NCBI GenBank assembly: GCA_003952965.2
Contig: CM025851.1
Location: 269,501 to 333,500, forward strand
Reading direction: 5' to 3'
DNA: 64,000 nt
Source: Morella rubra
Taxonomy: Eukaryota; Streptophyta; Magnoliopsida; Fagales; Myricaceae
Position numbers and translations under genes: made by a program. Below, piece after piece: positions 26,197 to 41,869 of the stretch. Every line of letters starts with the position of its first letter. Position 1 is the stretch's first letter. The notes beneath the pieces were generated by a model. That model saw only the letters and a list, made by a program, of their open reading frames with translations. It did not search any database and was not told the origin of the DNA.

Positions 26197-28658
26197 CTAA
26201 GCTTTCAGCAGTTCGCTTGCCTTGTTCAACCACACGTTGAAAATATCAGGAACGAACAGAACAAAGTGTACCTGCAAACAATGCATCGTGTAAAAGCCAG
26301 TAAGCATCGAAGAAGATTGTATACGTTAGAAGTTACACATTTAAAAGGACTAACCCACTTTGGCACGTCAATCATTGAGGGAAAAACTAACACGAGATAC
26401 CTCTTTAAAGTCATTTGCAAATTCTTTCACAGTAGATATAGCTATCGTTGCAGCTTCTTCATAAGGATATCTGATATAATACAACGAAGGTATAGAAAGA
26501 TTAGATGAACTTGTCATACACTTCTCATCAACATTGGAGATAGTAGAAATTAAAATTACACAACTACAACTGAGCATCAATACCTTGTACAGAGCAAGTC
26601 GTTGTCATAATGTTTTGTGGCCAGAATTGTGAAGAAAATTAGTTTCTTCCAATGTAGTTGGTTAGAAATGAATCAAAAGCACATTAAAACTTTGTTGAAC
26701 CGGTTTGAAAGGCCAAAGTTCTACATAAGTTGGCCTATATGGTATAGGTAACTGAATTCTCCATCCAAATCCTTGTCATAAGGGCAACAAATGTTACGAA
26801 TCATTACAAGTAGCTAGGAAGACGGGGTTTTCATGTAGTTTACAGAAAGCATGTGCAATCCAGTCAAAGAACGCCGTTTTAGTTTAGAGGTTCAACATAC
26901 CCATACACACCACAAGATATGGCAGGAAATGCAATATACTGAATGTTATTGTCTTTGGCAACACTCAGGCTGTTCCTGTAATTATTCAGCAAAAAGAAAG
27001 CACATTCAGCTGTGAAAACTGAAACTTCTAATGAGAACAGCAGCCAAAAACACCAAATACCAGTATGCGTTCCTCAAAGATGCTTGAGGGTTACTGTCAG
27101 CATTGTAGATGGGCCCAACAGTGTGAATAACATGAGATGCAGGCAGTCTAAAACCACTGCATTGTCACAAGAGGTAAGTACATTGATGCCGACCATTATT
27201 ATGTAAAGATTTGAATGACAAATTTTTTTTTTTTTCGATAAGTGATTTGAAAGACAAAATATGAATTCCATCCCTGAACTATGTGTAAGATATCAATTTT
27301 ATAGCTGAGCGATCACTTAATTTCGGTGCAGTCATTGGGCTCTACAAATTTCTCAATCTCACTCTTGCCATATTTATCATAACTAGTAGGATAATTATGG
27401 CTGTCATGGATATTTAATACATATACGTGTATCCTGAATATTGACATGACACAAAAGGCCACATATGGGTCGCACAACAGTAAAACTCATAGCATAAGTT
27501 TAATAGGTCATCACATCTACTGAATTTACAGGATAAATGTGCAGCTCCATTGTCAGACTAGCATGATAACAAACAATTCTTGTAAAATAACGTGAGATGT
27601 TCCAAACTTGAAGAACAAAATTAAATCTCTTGATATCTTAAGGATGAAAGTGGAGTCCGACGCATTGTTCAGAGAAAAGGTTGTATTTTGACTATTGTAT
27701 TAAACCATAAGTTAAAACAGATCCTAGATTAGAAGAGCTTACGGAGTAATCCTTGCTTCTCCTGTTGGGCAACGAACTCCAGGCCTGACTTCCGGCACAG
27801 TATAACATTCTTGTAGGAGGTCTGGCCCGGCAGCTCTATGTATAGCTGAAAAGAAAGAAACAAAAGAAAAGATAAAAGTTATGATTGCTGGTATAACAAC
27901 AAATACCATAAAGGATTATGGGAATTACCTCCATCAGCACCCCCACCTCCAAGCATCCCCTCGTTGGCTGGATTAACCTGCAGAATATACGCATCAAAAC
28001 AAAGAAAGTTGCCCCCGAACTCATCGTAGTTGATAATTTTCAGGTTAAAACATACAGAATCCTAATCGTCCAATTGCAAACATGGTGGAAGTTCGATCGG
28101 CACACCAGACCATTAATCCAATCAACATCAGTTACAAAACAAAAATCCTAAATACAAAGCAACTGAAAACCTCAGTTAGCTAGTCTTATGACTCTTGAGG
28201 AACTCAAGCATATTTAGATTCTGATTTCACGCAATGAAAAGAAAAGACCCACAAAAAATACACTGAAACAGAGAGAAAGGCGCTTAGAAAAAGAAAAGAA
28301 AAGAATAGAGGCAGAGAGAGGCGCTCACTATGGCATCAGTGGAGCCGTTGACGAACCACTGGGTGATGTCCCCCTTCTTAATTACGAGCGCACTAGAAGG
28401 GGACAGCGGAAAGCGTGTCACACCTCCTCCTCCATTCAACATTGTGGATACCCTGGCACTAGCAGTAGCAGCTCGGATGGCCGGTGGAGAAGAAAGTTTC
28501 TGCAGGGCTCGAAGATGAAGCTGATGGTAGTTGAGACTCCTAGGGACAGGCTTTGGAATTGGATTCGGATATGACCAAGACCTAGTCACAGTTGACAACG
28601 GTTTAAGGAACCCTAGGACCAGTGCTTTAGCTCCTCCTCTGCAGCACGTGCCACTCAT
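26197..28658 (-). CDS. Macro-domain (ADP-ribose-1''-phosphate processing) protein
   Basis: Macro domains bind ADP-ribose derivatives and in many members hydrolyse ADP-ribose-1''-phosphate or O-acetyl-ADP-ribose. Seven exons on the minus strand: 28329-28658, 27929-27977, 27743-27845, 27061-27147, 26901-26975, 26401-26470 and 26197-26271. All are in phase, 262 residues. The macro domain fills about residues 88-260. Ligand-binding signatures are VNPANEGMLGGGGADGAIH, with the catalytic-type Asn and the Gly-rich loop, and ISCGVYGYP. Residues 1 to about 70 are basic and Ser/Pro-rich and could be an organelle-targeting peptide. The same frame stays open upstream to an ATG at 28970, giving a possible 104-residue extension that looks like 5' UTR. 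Present once in this window. Confidence 0.9.
27208..27258 (-). mobile_element. Minimal retroposon 3' tail with 15-bp TSD
   Basis: GATTTGAATGACAAA (27208-27222) and GATTTGAAAGACAAA (27244-27258), differing at one base, flank a T run followed by CGATAAGT. On the minus strand this is an ACTTATC end plus poly(A), the same design as at 2340-2392. It lies in intron 3 of the macro-domain gene, in the sense orientation. Confidence 0.7.
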
Positions 28659-29003
28659 CGGAGTTCGATGCTTTTTTCTATTGTACGAGAAAGTGACGGA
28701 GAAACTTTGAGCGACGGGGATGGTTGTTTGCGTGCCTCCACAACGTATACGTGTGAGATGGTTATTTGTCAGTCGACAAATTATAAAACAAAAAGGAGAA
28801 ACAACAGAATTATTCGTACCTGTTTCCCAGAAAAATTTAATATTAACAAATAAAAAATTAGAGAAAAATGGAAAAGAAAATGGCCACCTTTGACCTCCGA
28901 GCTGGAGAATTACAGAGTTCAGGTATGTGGAAACGGTGAGTAATAAAGCTGGAGCCTCGAAGTTCTCCACCTAAGTAACAGGGCTGAGCCACAAACAACG
29001 GAG
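28659..29003. promoter_or_regulatory. Bidirectional promoter, macro-domain and transporter genes
   Basis: Only 345 bases separate the start codons of two divergently transcribed genes, so both promoters and 5' UTRs must share this interval. The minus-strand frame of the macro-domain gene remains open across most of it (ATG at 28970). I see no clean TATA box for either gene. Confidence 0.55.
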
Positions 29004-32000
29004 ATGATCAACGTTATAAGTAGGTCTCGCTTGAATGTGGTCATCTCTGCGTTCGTTACGGTGCACCCTCACGAGACATCCGCAGTGCTTCACTCATCAT
29101 CCTGCTTCTTCTTCGTATGCCCCAACAACTCGTTGCTCTTTCCTCTCTGATCTTCTCTTTGCTCCTCACTCTACTGGTTTGGTTTTTTGTTAATTGCTGG
29201 CTCAATTTCATTTTTCTTTTTCAAAAATTTCAACCTTCAGATCTTGAGCGCGTATTTCGTGTTGCTTCCGTTGCGGGATGACGGTGCCATCTCCTTGGGC
29301 CTGTCGAACCTGCCGGGTCTCTTTGTGGGTTCCTTGCTGCTCACTTTGATTGCGGCGCCTCTTTCCACCCTGGTTTTCTCTTTGCCTCATCTTTCCAAAG
29401 GCAAGGTATGAATGAATTGGACTATATATGAGATACCCAATATTCTTCTTTACTGTTGAAGGACAAAAAAAATATCATTCTGAACTCATTGAATGAATTT
29501 TCATTTTTCTGTTTTCCAACTTTAACTTATGCTTCGCTACATGTCATCCTTTAATGGTGCTTCTTGAAATTCCAGGCTTTAGTTTTGATACACAGGTTCT
29601 TCAGTGCGTCACTCGTTGTATTTTTCATTCTATGGCTTTCTTCGTCAGGAAATTCGCCATCCATATCGGAGGTAAACTAAGAATCTCTTGATTGATGGCT
29701 GTGGTCGCTCCAGGCTGCTTATTCGTTACAAAAGTTCATCTTTCAGTAAGTTGGTCCATTTCTCCATGTATAGGGTTCAGTAGTTACATCCTCCACTTCA
29801 AAAGAGGATCAGCAGGGTGATAATAACCAAGTCAGTTCTACATCTTCCGAAGATTGGGATAACAATGGATGGTTTTATATGGTAGTGAGAGTTGGATTCT
29901 TCCTATGGGTACGAAATTATCTAATTAGTTTTAAAGTGTATTTGGAATCTTTTATGACTATCAAATTTTGTTTTGACTACTACGTGTCATTAACTTGTTT
30001 CACAATTTAGGCCTGATATGATTTTTTGCTTCTTTGAAGGTTTCTCTACTTAATCTAATTGCAATTTCTTCCACTTGGGCGAGAGTAATTGATGTGATGG
30101 ACAACGAGGTCTGTTTGCTCCCCATGGTATCTACCAACAAGTAGAGATCTTGGTACATATTTGATTTTGTTTTGTATTCAGTCAGGTTCAAGATTGTTTG
30201 GGTTTATTGGAGCTGGTGCCACCCTTGGCCAGCTTTTTGGGTCATTGTTTGCCACAGTAATGGCTTGGTTGGGGCCATGTAAGTGCTCTTGTTCAGCTGC
30301 CTGAATACTGTAATAGCAATTTTCTTCCCCTGTTGTTTTCAGTGGGTTTCTACTTCATGGATTGGTTTGTTGCAGTTCTACTCCTATTTGCTGCTTTGTT
30401 AATGGAGTTTGCCGCACAGTCAGCAATAGGGATAAACCAGGATGCGTCCCATGACTCCCGTCTTCCTGAGGAATTATCCCCCATCAGGTCAGCCATATTT
30501 TCTAATATTCGTTAGTTGCCATAAAAACTGCTTTATTGGATTTAGAAATCATAGTGAACTACCAAGGTTGTGTTCGTTAATCTTCTTTGTTTCCCTCTTT
30601 CCTTTTCATTTATGTGCATGCTAAAACTAAACCCTTCAGAGCTGCAAACAAGTCTATACATTCTTCTGGAACTTTGTGGTAGATGTTCGTATTCATGCCT
30701 GATAATGAGCTACAAGCTTCTGTATCTTAAGATCCTGTGCTTCCATGCTAAAACTACTTTCTATATCTTAGCAACTTTGTGATAGTTGCTACATGTTCTT
30801 TTTGAAAAACATGCTAAAGTGGGCTTAGGATCAATTATGGAAAGCATCATGGGGGAGGTCAGGGATATAGGGTCTAACATCATATTTCTTAACTTGGTTT
30901 CTTTTGATTTCTAGAGAAGCTGAACCTGATCAGCAAAGTGAGGCTAATGGGCTGGCTGCATGTGCACTCAAAGGTTGTTCCCCCAAGTCCTCTACTTCCA
31001 CGGAAAACCCTCAGCATTGGGCTGTTTTAGATGGACTCCAGCTTATATTGTCATCAACTTACTTATTGTGCGTGTCTTTGTTTCTTTGGCTGAGTGCGGT
31101 TGTCTCTTCATTCTTCTATTTTCAAGTAAGATGATCCTCTTTCCAATAAACACATTTCATTTAAAATCAGCCCCTCAATACATGTTTTATTGTCTGACTA
31201 TGAAGCTTATGTACCATAAACGTTTTATTATTCCATCTTTACAAATTCTTCAGTTCTAAGCAATAATGAGGAAGGGAAAAGAAACTGCTAGAGAATGGCT
31301 TATTAATGTACTAATTTTCAAGCCAACTTTGTTTCCTGTCATTCTTGTGTATGTGCTTTACAGTTGGTATTCATTCACTAAAGTTGAAAAAGCTAGCATG
31401 TACTCTGTTCTACCATTTGGGAAAAGAATTTCTTATTTATCTGGACCCACTTCAACACTCTATGCAAAAGCAACACACACCATTTATGGAAGTTCTTCTG
31501 CATGGAACTTCCACTCCACATCAGAGGTTTTATTTTCAGTGCTGTATTTCTACCCCAATTATGGCTATGCTCATTTCAAGTACGATTGTTGCTCCTGTGT
31601 GATATCAATCTAAATTTGGTTTCAATATGCTAAAGTCTACCCCTTTTCGGTTTCTGCAGAAAGTGAGTGTAATTGCTGCAACTGTTACTAGCTCTGTGGG
31701 CAGAAGAAGATTGTTTGCCCTGATAAATAGCTTCATTGCTGTTTTTATCCTTGCTGGACAACTAACCTTAACGGTATGCTGTGTCTAAGACAAGTTTTTG
31801 CAGCCTTCTGACATAACATTATGTTGTTATGATAAAGAAAATGAGAAACACCGTCTAGAAAGCTTTCTTAGATCCTTGACTCTTCATAATTGGCTTACTA
31901 TATGTGATTTCCACAACTTTCTGTTTTATGTCGCTTTCACTTGTCAAGTACAGGGACGCATTCTTACTGTTGCTGGGGTTACCACAGCTATCTCTGCTGC

Positions 32001-32368
32001 TCCATTTGTTGCCTTTTCGAATTTTGTGGCCATTGCTGTTTGGCCGACTTGGGTAGCCGTTGGCATTTCTGAGACATTGCGAAAGGTTTGTCTTCCATGA
32101 GTGTCAGTGCTGTGGCGTTCTGCTTAGACCATTTTTTTCTCATTGTGCAGCCACCTCTTTTGTTTCATTGATAATTAGATAAACATTCCACTTGTACATT
32201 CACAGTGGGGATTTCTGTTGACTTTGGGGAGAAAGACAGTTAAAAAGGTCGATGAAAGCTTGTGAAGTGAGCTTTACATCTTGCAACATTATTGCTTGCA
32301 GGTTGTTACGTATGTTGTGACCAGACCTGGACGAGAACTCTTATTTACTGTTGTTTCACGGGATGAGA
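29004..32368 (+). CDS. ATP/ADP antiporter-like (AAA/TLC or MFS) membrane transporter, 3' end cut by gap
   Basis: Polytopic membrane protein resembling the nucleotide-exchange (AAA, TLC-type) carriers of plastids and bacteria and their MFS-like relatives. Actual substrate unknown. Exons: 29004-29114, 29241-29405, 29576-29671, 29774-29908, 30040-30108, 30182-30278, 30343-30487, 30915-31125, 31660-31773, 31954-32085, and 32302 to the gap. Phases agree throughout, giving about 447 residues before the Ns. Family-like stretches are VHPHETSAVLHSSSCFF, YFVLLPLRDDGAISLG, GRRRLFALINSFIAVFILAG and RPGRELLFTVVSRDE near the break. Acidic/Ser-rich loops lie around SEDWDNNG and EAEPDQQSE. The C-terminal exons are missing because of the assembly gap, not a mutation that I can see. 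Confidence 0.8.
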
Positions 32369-32466
32369 NNNNNNNNNNNNNNNNNNNNNNNNNNNNNNNN
32401 NNNNNNNNNNNNNNNNNNNNNNNNNNNNNNNNNNNNNNNNNNNNNNNNNNNNNNNNNNNNNNNNNN
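32369..32466. other. Assembly gap (98 Ns)
   Basis: Run of 98 Ns. The left side stops inside an exon of the antiporter-like gene. The right side starts inside the 3' flank of RPS26-b, about 270 bases (by comparison with copy a) before its last coding exon would appear. The true distance spanned is unknown. Confidence 0.99.
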
Positions 32467-33274
32467 GCATCAGTTTAAGCAATACAAGATCCATTGTTGT
32501 GGATGCCCACGCAAGGTCTAGCTATTATAAACTCAAGTCGGTGAACCTTAAACATCATCAATCCATAACCCTCAATAAGAAATAAAAATTAATGTACCAA
32601 TGTTGTAATAAACAGATATATTATCAGCCTATTTGAGCACAAGCACATATATATAGATGTATATATGCACATATAAATATATACACCCTCAAGCAGTATT
32701 AGCTACCCATATAAACATGGTCAAGACACTGTAAGCATAGATCTACCATACAACTAATGTCTCCAGACTTTACAGAGACCAATCGAAGATTAGGGCTTTA
32801 AATGCTATATAAAGTGCAATGGACGTATCAGATGTACAATTTAAGTCCAAATTAGTTCTTATGGAAGAAGAGAATAAGGATTACGGATAATAGGATGAAG
32901 TCTGCCTTGACATAAGGGGATTCCTCAGACTGTGTTCCCCACATTAGGAGCTCTCACAAACTGATTTAAGGTTCAATTTAGTTAACCACAATTTCAGAAT
33001 GCTTGGAAAGTGGGGGGGTCACGATGGAACAGTTTCAAGGCAACCTTTAGGCAAAAAAGAAACAGTGCTAGTAACTAATGCACGAGTCTCCCAAAGAAAC
33101 GGGACAAAAACAAACTTACAATTTCATATTCTTTCTAAATGTAAAATCAATGGATAAATGCAATATTTAAAAAGAACCCCATTTTTTTCAACAAGAGGAT
33201 CATCCACAAACAAGAAGTGCAGCCGGAAGAATCAAGACAAGCACAAAACCGAATAATGGTATAAAAAAACATAC

Positions 33275-34256
<982 letters not shown>

Positions 34257-34265
34257 CTAGCTTGC

Positions 34266-34273
34266 TAGGGTTT
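34266..34273 (-). promoter_or_regulatory. Telo-box of RPS26-b
   Basis: AAACCCTA on the minus strand, 63 bases upstream of the ATG. Telo-boxes are a recurrent element of plant ribosomal-protein genes. Copy a carries AAACCTTA at the matching place (3880-3887 and 41830-41837). Confidence 0.5.
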
Positions 34274-34435
34274 ACGCCGCTGGAGACAGGAGTGGCTGGG
34301 ACTTGCTAACGAAAATCGAAGGCATATTTTATACCTAGCGAACGGAAAGAGAAGAACCCCTCCTTTTTAAAGATTTTGTACTTTCCTCCCCTGGATTTTT
34401 CTAGTACTATAAAATTACCCACATCGTTGTTGCTT

Positions 34436-34972
34436 CGGGTGGGAAAAAATTCCGACCAAAATCAGAATTCCAGATTTCGATTCCAGCGCTGAATCTAAAA
34501 TTGGAATGTATTTTTTTATAATTGAAATTAGAATCGAAAATTTTAGCAGAAGTTGCGAAATTTCGAATTCTTATTTTTTAAAATTATTTTTTTAAAAATA
34601 TTGGTAAAAATTTTGTAATTTTACTTAAAATTTTAAGTAAAAGTTTATTTTATTTTAGATAAAATTTAAAATATTGTAATTTTAAAATAGGGCTTGTAAC
34701 CTTTTTTTATGTCCATAATTTTTGAATATTGTAATTTTATTTTAGATAAATATTTATTTTAGATTTTTGATGAATATTATAATGTATAACAAAAAAAATG
34801 TACAAAATTTAGACCCAAAATGTCTAATAGGCTTATTAGGGCCTAAAAACATCTAACTAAAAAAGCTCACATAATGAAAACCGGAACCAAATATTTGATT
34901 TAAGTGAATATTGAAATAGGTCATTCTGGTTCTATCCATTTCGGTACTCACCCTTAACTTCAAGAGGCCATT
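34436..34972. mobile_element. Insertion specific to the b block, MITE-like
   Basis: About 530 AT-rich bases lie between two points that are nearly contiguous in the a block (4050 region). The left end starts GGGTGGGAAAAAATTCC and the right end finishes GGTACTCACCC, so GGGTG / CACCC form short inverted termini. The interior repeats ATTTTAGATAAA-like words and has no ORF. A target-site duplication is not clear. Confidence 0.45.
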
Positions 34973-36089
34973 TTAGCCAAATGGTATAAGACAACAAAAC
35001 CAAATTGAAAGAAATGGTAGCAAATATCCTCTCTCTTTTCTTGGGGGTAATAGCAAATATCATGTGCACATAGATCAATTATCAAGCGCGGCTAAAAGGG
35101 ATAGGCAGGTGAGGCAATCGCTCCCTAATTAGGAAGGCCCATATTATACAATTGATATATTATAGTAAAATTAAAAATTTTAAATTATGAAAGCTCTATA
35201 TTATAGTAAAATTAAAATTAATAAGAATAAAGAATCTCAAAATTTTTCAAATAAAACTTAATTAAAGGGCGTATAAAATATGAATATCTAAAAATTAGAA
35301 ATAAATGACATATTCTATAAACTAGCACTATCAACATCACTTTTCAAAACAATAGTATAATTCACAATAAAATTCTTCACTCCTAAAACCAAATCCCAAC
35401 TAACGCAGCTACTTTATTACTAATTAAGTTTTTCAACAATTAAATTAAATGTGTTAGTTGTTTTGCAATATTATTAGCAGATATTATAGTAAACATGGAA
35501 CTATAGAAACAAGTTCTTTTCACACTAATTTCAGAAAAGATTATAAATTGGAGTAGAGTGCAGAATTAGGTTTTAAACTTAAGATTTTGACTCTGATATT
35601 ATGTAAATTTACCACTCATCATAAAAACTTAAACAGATAGGAATTGAAAATTTTCATCATTTAAGCCATATTCTCTGACAGACAGTAAGAGCAAGCAAAT
35701 CTCGCATCCACAGAAGACCAACGCCAGTTTCATTTATTTGCTCAAAATACGCCCCCATATGCTTCCTCAGAAGGTTTAATTGCTAGCAGGCGATAATGTA
35801 ACGAAGGCATACAGAGCCTGCGTAACAAAAAGACCAGAAACCATGCAATTCCAAACAAACGCAACATCTGTGCAAAAATGAAGCGGGCCATGTTTTCATT
35901 TTTTGGAATAAGCATAAAGCTCCACAGAGCATATAGCTCAACGTAATTTGATTTTCATACATGAGATACACCGGTAACCAGAAAGTTCAACAGAAACAAA
36001 GGTCCTTCTCGTTTGCGACATATCATTTTATTCCGGTAACAGACGGACAGCAAGGCCATTTCCATGGAAGCCCATCTTTCGCATAGACT

Positions 36090-37939
36090 TCACTGGGATT
36101 CTTTCTCATAGACTTCACTGGAATAATGCCAATCCATGACTTTCCATACCTTCTTAGATAATCTGGTCATACATTCTTGTACTGTCGCATGAGTATAAAA
36201 CAAACATCATATGACTCATCACTGGAGGATAACGCACCAGTCAAGAGTTACACAAGAGAGGAAAAAAATTTTTTTTGTTTCAATGCTAGAATAGTCAAGC
36301 GCATTCTTTGGCAACATTTTTCAAGAAATACTCACCATTTGCAAACTATTTTCCTCCGCAAAATATAGTACCTCAAAGTAGAACGCAAGCAATGCAATTG
36401 ATTTTTGTTATGCTGAACAAAGGCAACCTCATGTGCGAAGTCTCTTAACCTCATCCACTCCCACCCACATTGTAAAAATATTCATTACCTAGTGGCTCAT
36501 TAACCAAATAAGAAGATTTCACACAACTAAAAGTTAATATATTCAAGATAATTACTTATTTACAAAATACCGTCTCAATCCATCCTATTTCATGAGATCT
36601 AGAATGTGATATGGTTCCAAAGGATGAAATGGACATGGACAGTTCTAATAAGATTTCATTCTTGAACAAAAATCCATTTTTTTTTATTTATTTCATCTAT
36701 ATTCCGCGAGCGGAATAGGGGGATACACGTTACACCACGATTTTGAATCAGAAGAGAGATTTCAAGAAACGGCAGATCTATTCACATCTGCCTGTATATG
36801 ATTTTCTATCAAAATAAGGTTCAAAGTGAAAATGGCCAGACTACAATGGTAGAAAGAAAGATTATAAAGTGCCATTATGAACACTGTGCTTGTGCATGAT
36901 CCTGGCCATCATGTAGAAGGGGGAGTTAATCTCTTCAAAACCTGACAGAGTATCAATTTCTATTTTCAAACATCAAGGAGCCACCTTAGAGTAATATACC
37001 TGTAAGTAGTACGCATGCTCCCAAACATCAATACCGAGCAAAGGAACTAAATGTGGGCCTTTAGTTACCTGAGGGTCCTGAACGAAACATTGAAAAAAGG
37101 GAACATACAAGCAATTAGACAAGTTTTGACACATATTGTACAAAGAGTAGACAAACCATTTTCAAAAAGCAATTTAAGCAGTATCTTTAAAAACCAAGTT
37201 TTCAAAAGTCAGGAATTCTTCACGATTACAGAACTCCTAAAACGAGGGTTAAGGTAGCAGCATACATCCAGCATAAGACATGTTCTATTCGTAACCAAAG
37301 TTAAGATTGAAACCAAAGCCAGACAGCAGCGAAGTTAAACAGCCAAGTGTTCCTAAGCCAAAATAATCACCGAAAAGAATGGACTGAGAATGAACTCCAA
37401 CACTTGACCTTCTCAGGCATAATATGTAAATTGTTATGAAACAAACCTATTACCACATTACTCTCTGATTGGATATGCTTCAAATTTTACCTGATTTGCG
37501 GTTGTTTCAACCACAAGCTTCTTCAACTCCTTGTCCAGACCAAGCCACTGCCAAGAAAGAAACAAGTTAAAGAACCCCACAAAACCAGCAAAAATGAGCA
37601 TTGACTGAAGAACCAGCCAATGAGCAGGAACATAAAATGGACGCTAGGAATTTCACAAGCTGCAAAACCTACCACCCATCCCGACCCTGTAAAGCAGCAC
37701 CTTCTGAGTTCATTTTTTGCACGAGAGTTTCCAGCGAACCAAAATGAGTGTCAATAGCCCAACCGAGGGAACCCTTCGGGGGCTCACCACCCCCTTCCTG
37801 CAATATTTAAAGCATTGGTAAAACAAGCTTCTTAAAGGAAATCAAAGAAAACAACAATGACTTCAAAAAAGAGCTAAACAATATGAACTTACACGAATGG
37901 GAGCGAGATTCTTCCAGAAAATTGAGTGATTGATGTGAC
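36090..37939 (-). pseudogene. MnSOD-b pseudogene (exons 2-6 only)
   Basis: Homologue of MnSOD-a with recognisable exons 37893-37939, 37673-37797, 37491-37547, 37000-37077 and 36090-36181. Three independent kinds of damage are visible. Exon 3 has a one-base deletion near 37684 (CAGGGTCGGG against CAGGGCTCGGG), shifting frame before the GSGWV stretch. Exon 6 has a TGA four codons in, where copy a has GTC AGA, and also lacks one base further on. Exon 1, with the presequence and the first metal-binding His, is absent: intron 1 similarity breaks at about 38287. Splice sites of the remaining introns still look normal, so decay appears fairly recent. Confidence 0.93.
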
Positions 37940-37950
37940 CTGTAAGAAAA

Positions 37951-38287
37951 ATAGCTCCATAATGTTAAAAAAAAAAAAAATAGCAGCATGATTGAAAACA
38001 ACAACAACAACGAAGATGAATCTTTTTCCTGAGGTTACAAAGATAAACGATGACATAATGAATGACAACCAGCAAAAGAGTCAGAAAAATAAGTTCCTCA
38101 GGTAAAACCAAAAAAGGAACACCAACGAGGATCATCTAGTCATGAAAATGGCTAAAAACAAGCAGGGGTATGTAGCAGTGAAACTCCTATATATAGAAGT
38201 ATAATTCCCTGACTTAAGACACAAAAACAGAAGGATGCAACAAAAGCTATCCCCTGGAAAGATCTCGGTCATTGATTAGAGCAAGTC
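37951..38287 (-). pseudogene. MnSOD-b intron 1 remnant, upstream of exon 2
   Basis: Continues directly from MnSOD-b exon 2 and matches MnSOD-a intron 1 (8094-8430 and 46044-46380) up to about 38287, where similarity ends. This marks the breakpoint of the older tandem duplication and also equals window positions 1-337. Confidence 0.8.
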
Positions 38288-39713
38288 ATGTAGAACTAGA
38301 AGATATTCTCCCGCTATTTGATTGCGAATGACATGTGATTAATTTCTTCATTTATGTCCCAGGTGTCAAGCCGTGCCAAAACAAATTCTCCACCCCTCAG
38401 GATCATGATGAGCACCATGCATAAGGTAATACCCTCTTGGGCAAGTATTTCGGTTGTGCTTAGCAAAGAGAGCCAAAGACACATACAGTTGTATTTGTTG
38501 CAAATGGGAAGATATATCCCCTTTGGTAACGTGCCTTGACTTGGATGATCATATGGGGATGTTGTTAGCTGAAAATTTTGGAACTACATTGAGTTGCTTT
38601 CTTGCAGGAATGCTATGCAGCTAGTAGGTCACACATTGCTTCCAATGCGATCATGACAAACTGCCCCATGGCAGTATGTATGAGAATTGCCAAGGAACTG
38701 CAGCGGTCTTGATGTGCTGAAATCTGAATGATTTGCCACGATCTGCTATTAGTGCTCAACGTACAGGTTGTCAAAGTTGCACCAGATTCTGCTGGCACTC
38801 GAAGCCTAAACATGCAATGCTCAGTGGCAGGAGAGTCAGATTCCAGATAGAGAATCTGGATTCAAGTTGTTGTTCAAGATACGTTGGACTAAAAGCAACT
38901 GAATAGATTAAATTGATTAAGTTCCGCGAGCATGACTTCAATCATCTCGGTTTTCGATTAGAAGAGTTGAAGCTCTGTGCCACCACATATGAGAGTTGGA
39001 GGCTCTATAAAGGCGTTTATAAATTTTAAGTACCTTGAATAAATGACGATGAATTTAGTGAAAAAAAGAATAAATGACGGTGAATGAAAATCTACCTACC
39101 AGCTCACTTTTGAGGCACCTGTACCTTAAAACCCCTAAATACAACCAAGCCTGGACCTTAAAAGATCGTCACCATGTGGCTCATATGAGCTGAAAACAAA
39201 TTCACATGTTGACAGCAAGCCAAAAACCATAGAATTACAACTACCTAAGCATATCCTTTGTTTACTGCTATTCAAATTTCTGAGACCCATATCAGACATT
39301 TTTATCAACCTCGGGTCCCCAATGATCTTTACAAAACTATAACACATCTTGTCCACGGCTATGACGTAGTACCCCAGTGCCGAATATGCAATAGCGTCGT
39401 CTATCACTTGGGGTCAACTGATCAAGCGCTAAATGCAATTCCAATGTTGAACGATTGCTATAGAAAAGACCAAGGTAGAAAGGACAGAACTATGAAAATT
39501 TCCAAATCATACTCACAAAATTCAGAATTGAATAAACCATCTTCCAAACACAGAATTTATGGATTTCCAATACGCATTCTCCATCAAATCCAATTATCCA
39601 TAAAGGTAAAAACTACAGCGAACCATAGACTTCCTACATGAGTGAAACGTTCCATAAACTAAAAACAACCATAGAAGAAAGGAGAATGACGATGGACTAA
39701 ATTGATCTTCGTT

Positions 39714-41869
<2,156 letters not shown>

